Shown piece by piece: positions 17,367-25,618 of a DNA stretch of 64,000 bases (within the stretch, counting starts at the first letter, position 1; the number at the start of each line of letters is the position of its first letter). Under the pieces are notes generated by a model, which searched no databases, was not told the origin of the DNA, and saw only the letters and a list, made by a program, of their open reading frames with translations. The DNA lies in contig NZ_CP034145.1 in assembly GCF_003856835.1 (NCBI RefSeq), positions 3,162,001 to 3,226,000 of the forward strand, read 5' to 3'. Origin of the DNA: Haloplanus aerogenes. GTDB lineage: Archaea > Halobacteriota > Halobacteria > Halobacteriales > Haloferacaceae. A program made the position numbers and the translations under genes.

Positions 17367-19212
17367 GGGCTTCCTCCTCGTCAGCGTCGTCTGTACGCCC
17401 GTCTCGACGGTTCCGGGCGACACGCTCCGCACCTCCGCCCATCCCGTCCTCGTCCGGCGCGAGACGGTCGACGACCTCCCGGAACGTGTTCACGTCCTTC
17501 CGTTCCAGGTCACGCTGACGCTGGGCGCGACGTTTCGCCTCGCTTTGGTGGTACTTCCGCTGGAACGTCTCCGCGTCGGCACGCTCCGCGTAGCCCTCCA
17601 TGACCTGAACCATGTTCCCCACGACCGCGTCGAAATGTGCGGGCGCGAGTGAGACGTTCGCCTTGCCGGCGTCCGGAGTCACGACGAGCGTCCCGAGGGC
17701 GACAGCGGCCGCCAGCGCCCCCAGCGTCGTGTTCGTCGTGACGTACGTCACCGCGAGGTACGCCACGCCCACGAACGCCAGCCCTGCCAGGATTTTCCCG
17801 ACAGCCACGGACGGCACCGGGAACCGGCCCGCCACGAACTCCTCCTCGTCTTCCGGCCACTCGACGAGATCCGGGAGGCCCAAGCGGAACGTCTCCTCCG
17901 AATAGTCGACGACGTGTTCCGCCGTCGGATCGACGAGGTAGATCACGTCGTACTCATCCTCCTGTTCGTCGCCTGGGAACCGCGTTCGCACGCGCGACCA
18001 CAGGCCCTCGTCGTCGTCCGCATCTTCGGGCAGGAGATCGTCCTTCGGAGCTGTCACACGCCGCGCTCCCGGGTTCGTCGCGTCGAACTCTAGGAGCGGA
18101 GCCGCGTCGCTGAACGGCCACGCACGCGCCAGGAACGGCACCCAGCCGTCGCGAGGGACGACCTTCCGACCGTCCGAACGCTCTACGACCGTGTGAACCC
18201 GGTTCGCCAGGTGCCACGTCCCGGACCCGTCGGGAGCCATGTCGGCCTCAGCCGCCCGGAACTGGAGGAACAGCGCCTCCTCCCCGCGGTCGGAGAACGC
18301 CCATATCGCGAGCGCGCCGACGAACAGTCCGCCGAGGATGCCCAGGAGTTCGGGCCGCTTTGCCAGCGTCTCGATCAGGCCGTTGTAGAACACGAACCCG
18401 CCCATGAACAGCGCCGCGAACCCGAGGAACCCGTACTCCAGGACGGAGACGCCAGGCCCACGGCCCGCGGATTTCAGGAGGTAGCGGTCGAGCACGACCG
18501 CCCCGACCGCCGTCCCGAGGAACGGCAGGAAGATACTAACGAACCCGAACATGACGAGGTCGCCCTGGCTGTTCGCCGGCACGGACGCCGTCGCCGCGTT
18601 GCTGTTCAGCCGGAACACCCACTGGGTCCGGTCGCGTTCGCCCTCCAGCCACAGCGTGACGTACTTTTCACCGTCGTAAGCCGGCGGGAGGTCTATCCGC
18701 GCCTCGTCGTACGTCCCGCCCGCCAGCGACGCCGTGACCGTCTTTTCCTGAACGTCCGTCAGCTGTTTCTCGACGGTCGTCCCGTTCTCCGTCTCCTCCT
18801 CGACGCGCCAGGTCACGACGTGAACACGGACTTTCTCGTCCTCGCTTTCCCAGCCACGGAACGACCCGAGGTAGACCTGATTCCGACGGACGACCGTGTT
18901 CGGCGTCACGTATCGCCGCGCGTCCTCCGCGCCCTCGCTGACGCCCAGCGCCGCTGGAACGTGCCGGAGCCACCACGCGCCCGCATCGCCTTCCGGCCGC
19001 ATGGAGTCGGGTGCCCCGGCCGGGTGCGTCCCGAGTTGCCGGAGGCCCTGGATAGTGTAGTTCGACGCCGCCCCCGACGAGTTCGACGCCGGGGCCGGCG
19101 TCGCCGTCGAGGACGAGTTCCCCGCCTCCTGGGCGACGACCGGGGCCACCATCGGGACGGAGATCGACGCGACGAGGACGACGACGAACGCCAGCCGAGA
19201 CACCCGTCGCAT
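17359..19212 (-). CDS. Exported multi-pass membrane protein of the structural operon
   Basis: 617 aa. Signal peptide at 1-28 (RRVSRLAFVVVLVASISVPM, then VVAQEAG); an extracellular beta-rich domain at ~30-205 with NGT/NYT sequons; membrane helices around 215-240, 260-280, 290-310 and 455-500; the intervening and C-terminal parts are soluble, and the end is rich in Arg/Asp/Glu. No family recognised. Its length and position between small membrane proteins and the ATPase suggest a conserved virion or assembly protein. Confidence 0.62.
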   Translation of the reverse strand: MRRVSRLAFVVVLVASISVPMVAPVVAQEAGNSSSTATPAPASNSSGAASNYTIQGLRQLGTHPAGAPDSMRPEGDAGAWWLRHVPAALGVSEGAEDARRYVTPNTVVRRNQVYLGSFRGWESEDEKVRVHVVTWRVEEETENGTTVEKQLTDVQEKTVTASLAGGTYDEARIDLPPAYDGEKYVTLWLEGERDRTQWVFRLNSNAATASVPANSQGDLVMFGFVSIFLPFLGTAVGAVVLDRYLLKSAGRGPGVSVLEYGFLGFAALFMGGFVFYNGLIETLAKRPELLGILGGLFVGALAIWAFSDRGEEALFLQFRAAEADMAPDGSGTWHLANRVHTVVERSDGRKVVPRDGWVPFLARAWPFSDAAPLLEFDATNPGARRVTAPKDDLLPEDADDDEGLWSRVRTRFPGDEQEDEYDVIYLVDPTAEHVVDYSEETFRLGLPDLVEWPEDEEEFVAGRFPVPSVAVGKILAGLAFVGVAYLAVTYVTTNTTLGALAAAVALGTLVVTPDAGKANVSLAPAHFDAVVGNMVQVMEGYAERADAETFQRKYHQSEAKRRAQRQRDLERKDVNTFREVVDRLAPDEDGMGGGAERVARNRRDGRTDDADEEEAHA

Positions 19213-19214
19213 GA

Positions 19215-19643
19215 TTACCCAGCCTCCGACAGCATCAACCCGACGAGGATAATCGCGCCCGCGATAGCCGCGAATCCCGTCACAGTCGGCTGGAGCGTCC
19301 CGTCGACGACCAGCACTCCGAGGCCGCCGAGGGCTAACTGGGTCAGGAACCCAGGCGACGACAGGATTAGCTGACCTGCCTCCCCGAGGAACATGGATAG
19401 GCCGTCAGCCGCTCCGACGAGCGCCCCGACGACGCCAAGGCCCAGCAGGCCCACGCCGGCCGCCGCTCGCTGACTGTCTCGCCGGGCGCGTCTCGCGACG
19501 CCCCGGCCGCTGTTCTCCTGCGTCGCCCAGTAGGCCGCCGCCAGGAGGAGGAGCGCGACCACTCCCCACACCCACAGCGGCACCGTATGGAGCGACGCCA
19601 GCGACACGTTCGGGAGTTCTATCCCGAACGGCACGCTGTACAC
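19215..19643 (-). CDS. Small membrane protein, structural operon
   Basis: 142 aa from GTG 19643. About four hydrophobic helices (residues ~22-40, 62-82, 90-112, 118-138) with a basic loop (GRGVARRARRDSQRA) after the first. The stop lies 2 bp before the start of the 617-aa gene. Size and helix count resemble the VP3-type membrane proteins of pleolipoviruses, but no similarity can be claimed. Confidence 0.58.
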   Translation of the reverse strand: MYSVPFGIELPNVSLASLHTVPLWVWGVVALLLLAAAYWATQENSGRGVARRARRDSQRAAAGVGLLGLGVVGALVGAADGLSMFLGEAGQLILSSPGFLTQLALGGLGVLVVDGTLQPTVTGFAAIAGAIILVGLMLSEAG

Positions 19644-19662
19644 CTCCGTTCCGTGTGTCGAA

Positions 19663-19911
19663 TCATGTGATTCTCTCGTAAGCCCTCCCCGCCAGCCGCG
19701 CGAGCGCGAAGGCCACGAACACGACCGACAGGAGGAAAACCGTGTAGTTCAGCGCGTCCTGAGGGAGCCAGGAGACACGCGGAGCGATACGATACGCCAG
19801 CGGCACGAACACGCCCAGGAGCGAATCGAGATTCAACAGGCCGAACTCGAAAACGGCCCACACACCCGACGCCATTCCCGAGGCTGCCGCGAGGGGTTTC
19901 AATTCCGACAT
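19663..19911 (-). CDS. Small membrane protein, structural operon
   Basis: 82 aa from ATG 19911 (MSELKPLAAASGM), 2 bp after the preceding stop; an in-frame start at 19938 is less likely because it lies inside that gene. Two hydrophobic stretches, ~20-42 and 55-72, then a basic tail (RLAGRAYERIT). No family recognised. Confidence 0.55.
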   Translation of the reverse strand: MSELKPLAAASGMASGVWAVFEFGLLNLDSLLGVFVPLAYRIAPRVSWLPQDALNYTVFLLSVVFVAFALARLAGRAYERIT

Positions 19912-19913
19912 GG

Positions 19914-20300
19914 TCAGGTCACCCACTTCAGGAGCCACGTCCCGAACTGGAGCGCCCCGAACACGGCCGCGACGACGAGTGCGAACGTCACCGCCGCCGC
20001 TATCGGACCCGCGAACCCGGTTCCGCCTGCCAGGTCAAGGAGGACGCTGTTCAGAAACCGCTGGAGGTCGAGGACGACGAGCGCCACGACGCGCCCCGCA
20101 TCCCATGTCTGTTCTCCAGCGATTACGAACGCGCCGATTACCTCGCCCTGGACAGTCTGGACCGCGTACACGACCTCGTCGATCAGGAACTCCAGGCCGG
20201 AGACGAACCACGAGATAACGACCTCCAGGATTCGCTCCCGTGGACAGAATATCCAGTCCGGCACCCATCCAGGGACGCTACTCGAAACCTCACACGCCAA
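19914..20300 (-). CDS. Small membrane protein, structural operon
   Basis: 128 aa if TTG 20300 is used; GTG 20264 is an in-frame alternative. It overlaps the previous gene by 11 bp. An amphipathic N-terminal region (RERILEVVISWFVSGLEFLI) leads to a central segment and a strong C-terminal helix (GPIAAAVTFALVVAAVFGAL) ending in LLKWVT. No family recognised. Confidence 0.52.
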   Translation of the reverse strand: MACEVSSSVPGWVPDWIFCPRERILEVVISWFVSGLEFLIDEVVYAVQTVQGEVIGAFVIAGEQTWDAGRVVALVVLDLQRFLNSVLLDLAGGTGFAGPIAAAVTFALVVAAVFGALQFGTWLLKWVT

Positions 20301-20640
20301 TCCGACGCACCCCCCAAGACAGGATAAACAGCGTCACGACCACGCCGAGCATGATGACGACGAACGACGCCGGCCCAGCGACGGAGGTCACGTCACGAAG
20401 GAACGACCACCAAGACGCCGAGATAGCACGGGAGCCACCGCTGAACAGGAGGCCCAACCACTCCGCCAGGAACGAACCCGGAGCGCGGACGACCTTCCCC
20501 AGTCCGCTACCGAATAGCTGGATAGTCTCGACGTAGCCCTGTTGAATCGCGTAGATCGGCGCACCGACGAGGAGAGACGCCACTGTCGGCCACAGCACTT
20601 TGCCCCCCTCGCTCACCTTGACGCCGTCTATGCGTGCCAT
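20290..20640 (-). CDS. Small membrane protein, structural operon
   Basis: 116 aa from ATG 20640, 2 bp after the stop of the VP3-like gene. Hydrophobic stretches at ~17-33, 58-72 and 90-109; ends in a short basic tail (GVRRIGV). Interfacial Trp residues are frequent. No family recognised; probably membrane-embedded. Confidence 0.58.
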   Translation of the reverse strand: MARIDGVKVSEGGKVLWPTVASLLVGAPIYAIQQGYVETIQLFGSGLGKVVRAPGSFLAEWLGLLFSGGSRAISASWWSFLRDVTSVAGPASFVVIMLGVVVTLFILSWGVRRIGV

Positions 20641-20642
20641 GT

Positions 20643-21053
20643 TCAGCGCCTGATTCGGTCGTACAACGCCGTGACCGGGTTGAGGTTGAACCGGCGGAGC
20701 ATCTGGAGGAACACCCATATCCCGGCCATCGTTGCGATTACCCCGACCGCGAACGTCGCGGGTCCGAAGATCGCCCACTCGCCCTCCGTGAGAGAGAACG
20801 CCGTGAACGACACGCTCGCGCGGATAATCTCGTCGGGGAGTGACGCGTCGATCAACCCGACGAGGCCGTCCCTGAAGGCCCACAGCGGTTTGAGGAACGT
20901 GACGCCGATACCCTGGATGAAGCCGATTACTTCCAGGATGATCGCGTACGAGACGCCCCCCAAGCCGTACTGTTCGATGAGGCCGACGAGGCCGACGCTG
21001 GAGACGATACCGGCCGCGGTTTTCGCCGTCGTGCGGGCGGAGGAGTCGGCCAT
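20643..21053 (-). CDS. VP3-like small membrane protein of pleolipovirus
   Basis: 136 aa. About four hydrophobic helices (residues ~15-30, 35-55, 75-90 and 98-120) and a basic C-terminus (LRRFNLNPVTALYDRIRR) expected inside. Located 6 bp after the spike gene. In pleolipoviruses the internal major membrane protein (VP3) is this size and adjoins the spike gene; the assignment rests on position, length and topology. Confidence 0.6.
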   Translation of the reverse strand: MADSSARTTAKTAAGIVSSVGLVGLIEQYGLGGVSYAIILEVIGFIQGIGVTFLKPLWAFRDGLVGLIDASLPDEIIRASVSFTAFSLTEGEWAIFGPATFAVGVIATMAGIWVFLQMLRRFNLNPVTALYDRIRR

Positions 21054-21059
21054 GCCGAA

Positions 21060-22670
21060 TCACCCCATCCTGGACCGGAGGCCGAAGAACCCGAGGATAC
21101 CCGTGAACACGGCCATGACTGACGCGAACACTCCCCCGAACCCGCCGCCTCCTCCGCCGTTCTCCAACGCAACAGCGCCGCCGCCGCTGGAGGACTGGAC
21201 CGCCTCAACCTCGTCCGAAGTGACGAGGATTTCCGCCTCGTAGGCCCGGACGACGCCCGCCTGGGGCGACGACGCCAGCGTTACCGTGTTTCCGAGGGAG
21301 TCGTACGACCCCGTGTGCGTCGTCCAGGAGTCGTCAGAAATGTCCGAAAACTCCGTGTCCTCGACGCCGGAGGCCGTCCGCACCGTCGCGTAGCGGGCGG
21401 CCGGGACGGCCGTCTCGTCGTGCCACGTCAGCCCCGTATGCTGGAGGTCGTAGCCGGTCGGAACGACCGCCTTCCCCTGCTGGACGAGTTTCCGGTCGTA
21501 CCCCGCGTACTGGGTCGCCTCGACGAGCCGCCAGCGGAACGACTCCGACCCGTCGCCCAGCGTGTACCGCATGGGCATCGACAGGTCGTAGATCACCGCC
21601 TCGTCCGTCTTGAGGTCGGAGGACAGCGTGTCGAGGCCCGTCACGGTGAACGAACCCGGCCCCGGCGTGTAGCGGTCCACGCGCTCCTCGCTGTCCGTGT
21701 CCTCGTTGTTCAGGTACGACCCGAACTTCCACCGGGCCATCTTCTCGACGTTCAGCGCCGTCAGAACGACCGACGCGTCCGCCTCGCTGATCCGGATCTC
21801 GACCTCCTGGACGGAGTCGAACGACCCGTCCCCGTTCGCGACCGTCGCGAGGTCGCCCAGCCGCTGCTGAACCACGTAGCCGTTCCCCGTCGCGGCCGCG
21901 AACACGTCCGCGTTCGACGTGTCTCCCGACGGGTCGGCCTTCACGACCTTCTCGTCCCCGTCTCCGTCGCGGGCGACAAGTTCGACGACCGACCCCGACG
22001 CGAGGGAGTTCACGTTCACGACCGCCTGGAGGTGTCGTTTCTCGACGCTGTCCTCCACGGATACGTCCGTGAACGTGGCTTTGACCGTCTCGCCCGACGC
22101 CACGGAGGAGGTCGACACGTCCAGCGCGTACTCCACGTCGACGTTCGCGTCCGTGACGGAGATCGTCCCGTTCGTCGCGCCGGTCGTGCCCCAGTGCGTC
22201 GCCTCCAGCGCCCGCACCGGGTCGTCCGTCTCCCCGTCTCCGTCCGCGTCGTACTGTTCGCCCCGCGGGAAGGCGTAGAGGTCCGGGGCCTCGACCTTGT
22301 CCGCCCGGATCGACACGACGTTCTCCGTGTCCTCGCGCGGCACGTAGCCGCCGAGGCTGTCCTTCTCCCCACTGTCGTTTTCGTACGCCGTCAGCGCCGC
22401 GTCGTCCGTCCCCCACTTCAGGCGGTGTTTCGCCTTCGTCAGCGTGTCCTCCGCGAAGTAGGGGTTCTGGACGAAATCGCTGTCCCACGCGAGGCCGTCG
22501 CGGCCGGTTTGCCACTCCGTCGACTCCTGGGCGCTGGCGACTCCGGTCGCCGCCCCAGCCGTCGAGGCCGCGACGACGCCCACGTTCCCGAGGAACCGAC
22601 GCCGGGAGAGTTCGTTCGTAGACTGTTCCGCGTTCGTGTCCCCGTTCGGGGACTGGGTTTTCGCGGTCAT
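21060..22670 (-). CDS. Pleolipovirus-type spike protein (Tat-exported)
   Basis: 536 aa from ATG 22670. A twin-arginine signal, LSRRRFLGNVGVVAAS at residues 21-36, precedes a cleavage-like region ending GVASAQE; the ectodomain (~45-500) is Asp/Glu/Thr-rich and beta-prone; a Gly-rich spacer, a single C-terminal membrane helix (VFASVMAVFTGILGFFGLR) and a basic end follow. Pleolipovirus spikes have exactly this plan: Tat export, long ectodomain, C-terminal anchor. First gene of the structural operon, divergent from the small regulator-like gene at 22821. Confidence 0.8.
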   Translation of the reverse strand: MTAKTQSPNGDTNAEQSTNELSRRRFLGNVGVVAASTAGAATGVASAQESTEWQTGRDGLAWDSDFVQNPYFAEDTLTKAKHRLKWGTDDAALTAYENDSGEKDSLGGYVPREDTENVVSIRADKVEAPDLYAFPRGEQYDADGDGETDDPVRALEATHWGTTGATNGTISVTDANVDVEYALDVSTSSVASGETVKATFTDVSVEDSVEKRHLQAVVNVNSLASGSVVELVARDGDGDEKVVKADPSGDTSNADVFAAATGNGYVVQQRLGDLATVANGDGSFDSVQEVEIRISEADASVVLTALNVEKMARWKFGSYLNNEDTDSEERVDRYTPGPGSFTVTGLDTLSSDLKTDEAVIYDLSMPMRYTLGDGSESFRWRLVEATQYAGYDRKLVQQGKAVVPTGYDLQHTGLTWHDETAVPAARYATVRTASGVEDTEFSDISDDSWTTHTGSYDSLGNTVTLASSPQAGVVRAYEAEILVTSDEVEAVQSSSGGGAVALENGGGGGGFGGVFASVMAVFTGILGFFGLRSRMG

Positions 22671-22820
22671 AGTCGACCGTCGACCCACACCGGGCCGATA
22701 GACCGGCCGTGCTATCGCCTCGGGAAATGACCTCGCCTGAGTCCCATCCCTCGCTCCCGAAGTGGCTACGCCGTGTATCCGAGGCTACCTTTTATCACAC
22801 CCCGACGGCACGCGGCGCTC
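22671..22820. promoter_or_regulatory. Divergent promoter region, structural operon / small regulator-like gene
   Basis: 150 bp between the spike start (22670, leftward) and the 87-aa gene (22821, rightward). A TATA-like CCTTTTATC lies about 28 bp before the rightward ATG. A similar AT-rich box for the leftward operon is not obvious, so that promoter may depend on an activator. Confidence 0.45.
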
Positions 22821-23084
22821 ATGCAGGTGTTACAACAGAAGAACCTCAGTGGCGTCGTGACGATTCCGAAGGAACACTTGGAGCGCGACGGTGTCCTGGA
22901 GGACGGGGAGTTCCCCGACGAACAGAACCTCGTCGTCGATCGGGTCGGGCGACAGCAGTACCTCGTGCGGATGGTCGAGGGTGGAGACGTGCCGGATTTG
23001 GAGGAGGCGGAGGTGGTTCAAAGAGTGGCTGCGAAGGTGGCCTTGGAGCGAGATTTGTCACACTCCACCGAAAGGAAAGAGTAA
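22821..23084 (+). CDS. Small regulator-like viral protein
   Basis: 87 aa from ATG 22821 (MQVLQQKNLSGVVTIPKEHL); an earlier in-frame codon at 22773 lies before the TATA-like box and is rejected. The opening 'hLSGVVTIPKEHLERDGV' looks like the swapped-hairpin half of AbrB/SpoVT folds (strand, IP, helix), though the rest does not confirm it. It is divergent from the structural operon, a usual place for its regulator. Last high-GC gene before the composition change. Confidence 0.55.
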   Translation: MQVLQQKNLSGVVTIPKEHLERDGVLEDGEFPDEQNLVVDRVGRQQYLVRMVEGGDVPDLEEAEVVQRVAAKVALERDLSHSTERKE

Positions 23085-23109
23085 CCGTAGATAGACTTAT
23101 GCATAATCC

Positions 23110-24117
23110 ATGCCAGTCGGTCGATATTTTCGCGGGTTAACCGCGTATGATTTACTCGGGAATCTAGTTCCGGGGACGATTCTTCTTATCATGACAATGG
23201 GGTTTCTTCCTTCCCCACCAATTCCTGAATCCCTCGGAGAATACGGTCTGTTTACCATTATCGCATTCTCCTTGGGTTCGATTATCCAAGAATACGCATC
23301 AAAGGCGGTAGGTGATCGGAAACATTTCGATGAAACAATCGACACGGTCGAACAACTACCAAATACGATTGCAGGGAGCGAAGAGGACGAGGAAGAAAAT
23401 GAGACAGAACCTGAGGAGGACGAGGGAGAAGATGAGGCAGAACCTGAGGAAGATCGGCGTCTTCGTGATAAAATAAAGCAGGTGGTTTGGTGGGCATTAC
23501 ATCCAGTGATCGGCCCCCTCTTTGGATGGTGGCGTCCAAAAAGAGGGGAAAAGTTGGAGGATTCTATCTTAGCGAATCGAATTTGGCAGCATCTCGTAGA
23601 CACCTACGAGATTCCTTTCAGGACAGATTCTTACGGTGTATTATACCACATAATGTCGAGTAAAGTGGACGATAGTCGCTCACCGGGTCGAGCAACCCGA
23701 ATACAGGCGATCCGGAACTTCCATCGAGGAATGTGGATCACAGCGTGGTATTCCTCTGTACTCCTTATCATATCAATATATTTGAAACGTTATTTTGCTG
23801 GGGAAACAATTCCCCCATTCGGAATAGAGTACGTTGAATCTGCTTACTTCGTCTACTGGACACCTCTTTGGCACGTAGTTGTGATTAGCCTGATCAGCGT
23901 CTTTGTCTTCTGGTATCTCTTCGAATCAGCAGAGGAGGACTATATCGAATATCTGTTCGTGGATTATGCTGTAGCGGTTGGGGACAGCGAGAATGCAGTT
24001 ACATTCACTCAAGAGGAGGACATCGTGATTGCTGGCGATTTAACCGCAAATATCGGAGGGTCTTCACTCCGCACACTGGATGATCAGGAAAGCGGACCAG
24101 ATGACAAATCAGGCTAA
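23110..24117 (+). CDS. Hypothetical membrane protein with acidic cytosolic linker
   Basis: 335 aa. Opens with YFRGLTAYDLLGNLVPGTIL and a membrane helix at ~20-35, another at ~45-62; a linker of nearly pure Glu/Asp at ~92-115; a soluble segment; helices at ~212-232 and ~255-278; an acidic C-terminal domain. Codon use is much AT-richer than the viral genes to the left, which suggests separate acquisition. Its 3' end overlaps the convergent gene at 24109 by 9 bp. No family recognised. Confidence 0.65.
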   Translation: MPVGRYFRGLTAYDLLGNLVPGTILLIMTMGFLPSPPIPESLGEYGLFTIIAFSLGSIIQEYASKAVGDRKHFDETIDTVEQLPNTIAGSEEDEEENETEPEEDEGEDEAEPEEDRRLRDKIKQVVWWALHPVIGPLFGWWRPKRGEKLEDSILANRIWQHLVDTYEIPFRTDSYGVLYHIMSSKVDDSRSPGRATRIQAIRNFHRGMWITAWYSSVLLIISIYLKRYFAGETIPPFGIEYVESAYFVYWTPLWHVVVISLISVFVFWYLFESAEEDYIEYLFVDYAVAVGDSENAVTFTQEEDIVIAGDLTANIGGSSLRTLDDQESGPDDKSG

Positions 24118-24390
24118 ACCGGGAACGCGATCTGGAGCAGCCCCGTCGTTTCCACAGAAGTCAGAGATACGCCAATCAGGACGCTGTTCACTATCGCTAA
24201 CCAGAATCAACTCCTTCACATCTCCTACAGATAGGTTTTGAACCTGCTTCTGGATGTTCTCTGAATACTCGGAGTCGTGGACAGGAACCGAAACTCGAAT
24301 GCCTTGGTCCCCACCCTCCAAGATTTCCAGCCAGAGGTGGTTGTTCTGTCGTCCGACCACCTCGTATGGAGCAGGCTCTGTTTCTAACAT
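24109..24390 (-). CDS. Hypothetical small protein
   Basis: 93 aa from ATG 24390 (MLETEPAPYEVVGRQNNHLW); TTG 24417 would extend it by nine residues. The pattern of short strands (VVGRQNNHLWLEIL, GIRVSVPV) followed by DVKELILVSDSEQRPDWRIS suggests a small beta-domain. No Cys pairs. The tandem repeats at 24436-24513 lie immediately upstream of its start. No family recognised. Confidence 0.55.
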   Translation of the reverse strand: MLETEPAPYEVVGRQNNHLWLEILEGGDQGIRVSVPVHDSEYSENIQKQVQNLSVGDVKELILVSDSEQRPDWRISDFCGNDGAAPDRVPGLA

Positions 24391-24762
24391 ACCTAGGTAC
24401 TCTAGCCAAGGGAGCAATAAACTTTCTCGTAGATTCTAGTGGTGGAACCGTCGTATACAACCTAGTGGTGGAACTAACGTATACAATCTAGTGGTGGGAC
24501 CATCGTGTAGAACCCTGGGTTCACGCGGAGATGTTCACGCTTCACCGGGTTTCTCCATTTGTGACCACACCGGCCGCCGTCGAGGTCGCGACGACCCCAC
24601 GAAACCGTTCCCACATCACTACTTAAACGGGGGTCGCGCCGGGTAGATCGACGCGCCGACCCACCTACCCTTCATAAAGAACTCCCGTTCCAGTTACTCC
24701 CGAAACACGGTTTCCCCCTTCAGCCGGGGGTTTCTAGACCCCCCGTAGTCACACGCGCTTAT
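24391..24762. other. Intergenic region around the tandem repeats
   Basis: 372 bp without a credible gene. Besides the 26-bp repeats it contains a GC-rich stretch (24514-24640) and, before the gene at 24763, the overlapping dyads CCCCCTTCAGCCGGGGG (24715-24731) and GGGGGTTTCTAGACCCCCC. These could form alternative hairpins at the 5' end of the next transcript. TATATG directly at the ATG is too close to be its promoter. Confidence 0.5.
24436..24513 (+). repeat. Three tandem 26-bp direct repeats (iteron- or operator-like)
   Basis: Three copies follow each other without spacer: 24436-24461, 24462-24487 and 24488-24513. All begin with CTAGTGGTGG; the second halves vary around A-C-n-n-n-CGTATACAAC. 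Period 26 bp is about 2.5 helical turns. They start 46 bp upstream of the leftward 93-aa gene and some 250 bp upstream of the rightward gene at 24763. Confidence 0.9.
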
Positions 24763-24999
24763 ATGGGTCGAGATTACATCCGACTCCGGTCGAACCGTGA
24801 ACGCGAGAAGTTGCTGGCTGAAGCGAAGGAAGTCCTCGACGAGGACCAAGACAGCAAGGCCATCGACGCCGCGCTCCGGCACCTCGTGGAGTCGCACGGG
24901 AATCTGGAGGAGATGAAGCGGGACTTGACGCCGGATCAGGCCGAGGCGCTGAGTACGAGCGAGTTGAGTTTGACTATGTATCCGCAGGTCCGGCGATAA
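24763..24999 (+). CDS. Small helical protein (DUF7386-like), probable DNA-binding
   Basis: 78 aa. Opens MGRDYIRLRSNREREKLLAE: a strand with alternating basic residues followed by helices, a ribbon-helix-helix-like pattern; the helix DSKAIDAALRHLVESHGNL follows. I recall this as DUF7386, frequent on haloarchaeal plasmids and in proviruses. A role as repressor or partition-type protein is plausible but not shown. Confidence 0.6.
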   Translation: MGRDYIRLRSNREREKLLAEAKEVLDEDQDSKAIDAALRHLVESHGNLEEMKRDLTPDQAEALSTSELSLTMYPQVRR

Positions 25000-25059
25000 C
25001 CCGAGCCGATTCCGAATAACAATGAAGTCGATTCTTCTGAAATGGAAGTTCGATGATTC

Positions 25060-25503
25060 TCAGTAACTACCGTAGGCTTCCGTGTGAATAATCGAATCAC
25101 ACTTTGGGCAGATCCAATCTGTATATTGTAACTGGGGTCCCTCTCGTTCTTCCGTTTCCCAGTCAGTGCTACTGGAGGGAGTATATGAGCAATTTTGACA
25201 GTCGATTGTCTCCAACTTTTCAACTAGATCTGCTATCTCAACAAAAGCGAGAGTCGTTGCAACTCCTTTTGAACCGGGTTTAGAGTACGTTTCTGTTGTG
25301 ATTAGAGTATTCTCTGGGGAAAACGGTCCCTCGTAGGCGGTCGCAACTGATGCAGCTATTGTCACCTCTGAGACTTGACCCACAGTATGTAACTCGTCTC
25401 TTACCCTACTAGGGTCAACGTCAGCAGAGTATTGTCCGGGTCCATCACCAGGTTGCACATCAACGACTTTTCTTGTGTCTGTCTCCCATGATACTCGAAC
25501 CAT
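25060..25503 (-). CDS. Hypothetical protein with C-terminal zinc ribbon
   Basis: 147 aa, AT-rich codons. Residues 1-95 are a strand-rich domain opening MVRVSWETDTRKVVDVQPGD; residues ~102-145 contain CQNCSYT and CPKCDSI, two CxxC knuckles of a zinc ribbon. ATG 25503. No family recognised; the zinc ribbon suggests nucleic-acid or protein contacts. Confidence 0.58.
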   Translation of the reverse strand: MVRVSWETDTRKVVDVQPGDGPGQYSADVDPSRVRDELHTVGQVSEVTIAASVATAYEGPFSPENTLITTETYSKPGSKGVATTLAFVEIADLVEKLETIDCQNCSYTPSSSTDWETEEREGPQLQYTDWICPKCDSIIHTEAYGSY

Positions 25504-25598
25504 ATCGGAGACAGAGAACCGCTAGTCTTCTATGTTTTGGTGGCGCTTAAAAAAGGGGAATTTGGATTGATCGAGCCGGGTTGATTTCGAAGGGCTCT

Positions 25599-25618
25599 GG
25601 AAAACTGCTCTACAGCAG
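25599..25618 (-). terminator. Hairpin-T terminator of the 175-aa gene
   Basis: Reading leftward: CTGCT, loop GTAG, AGCAG, then TTTTCC. The hairpin includes the TAG stop of the gene at 25610, so termination occurs at the end of the coding sequence. Five-bp stem only. Confidence 0.45.
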
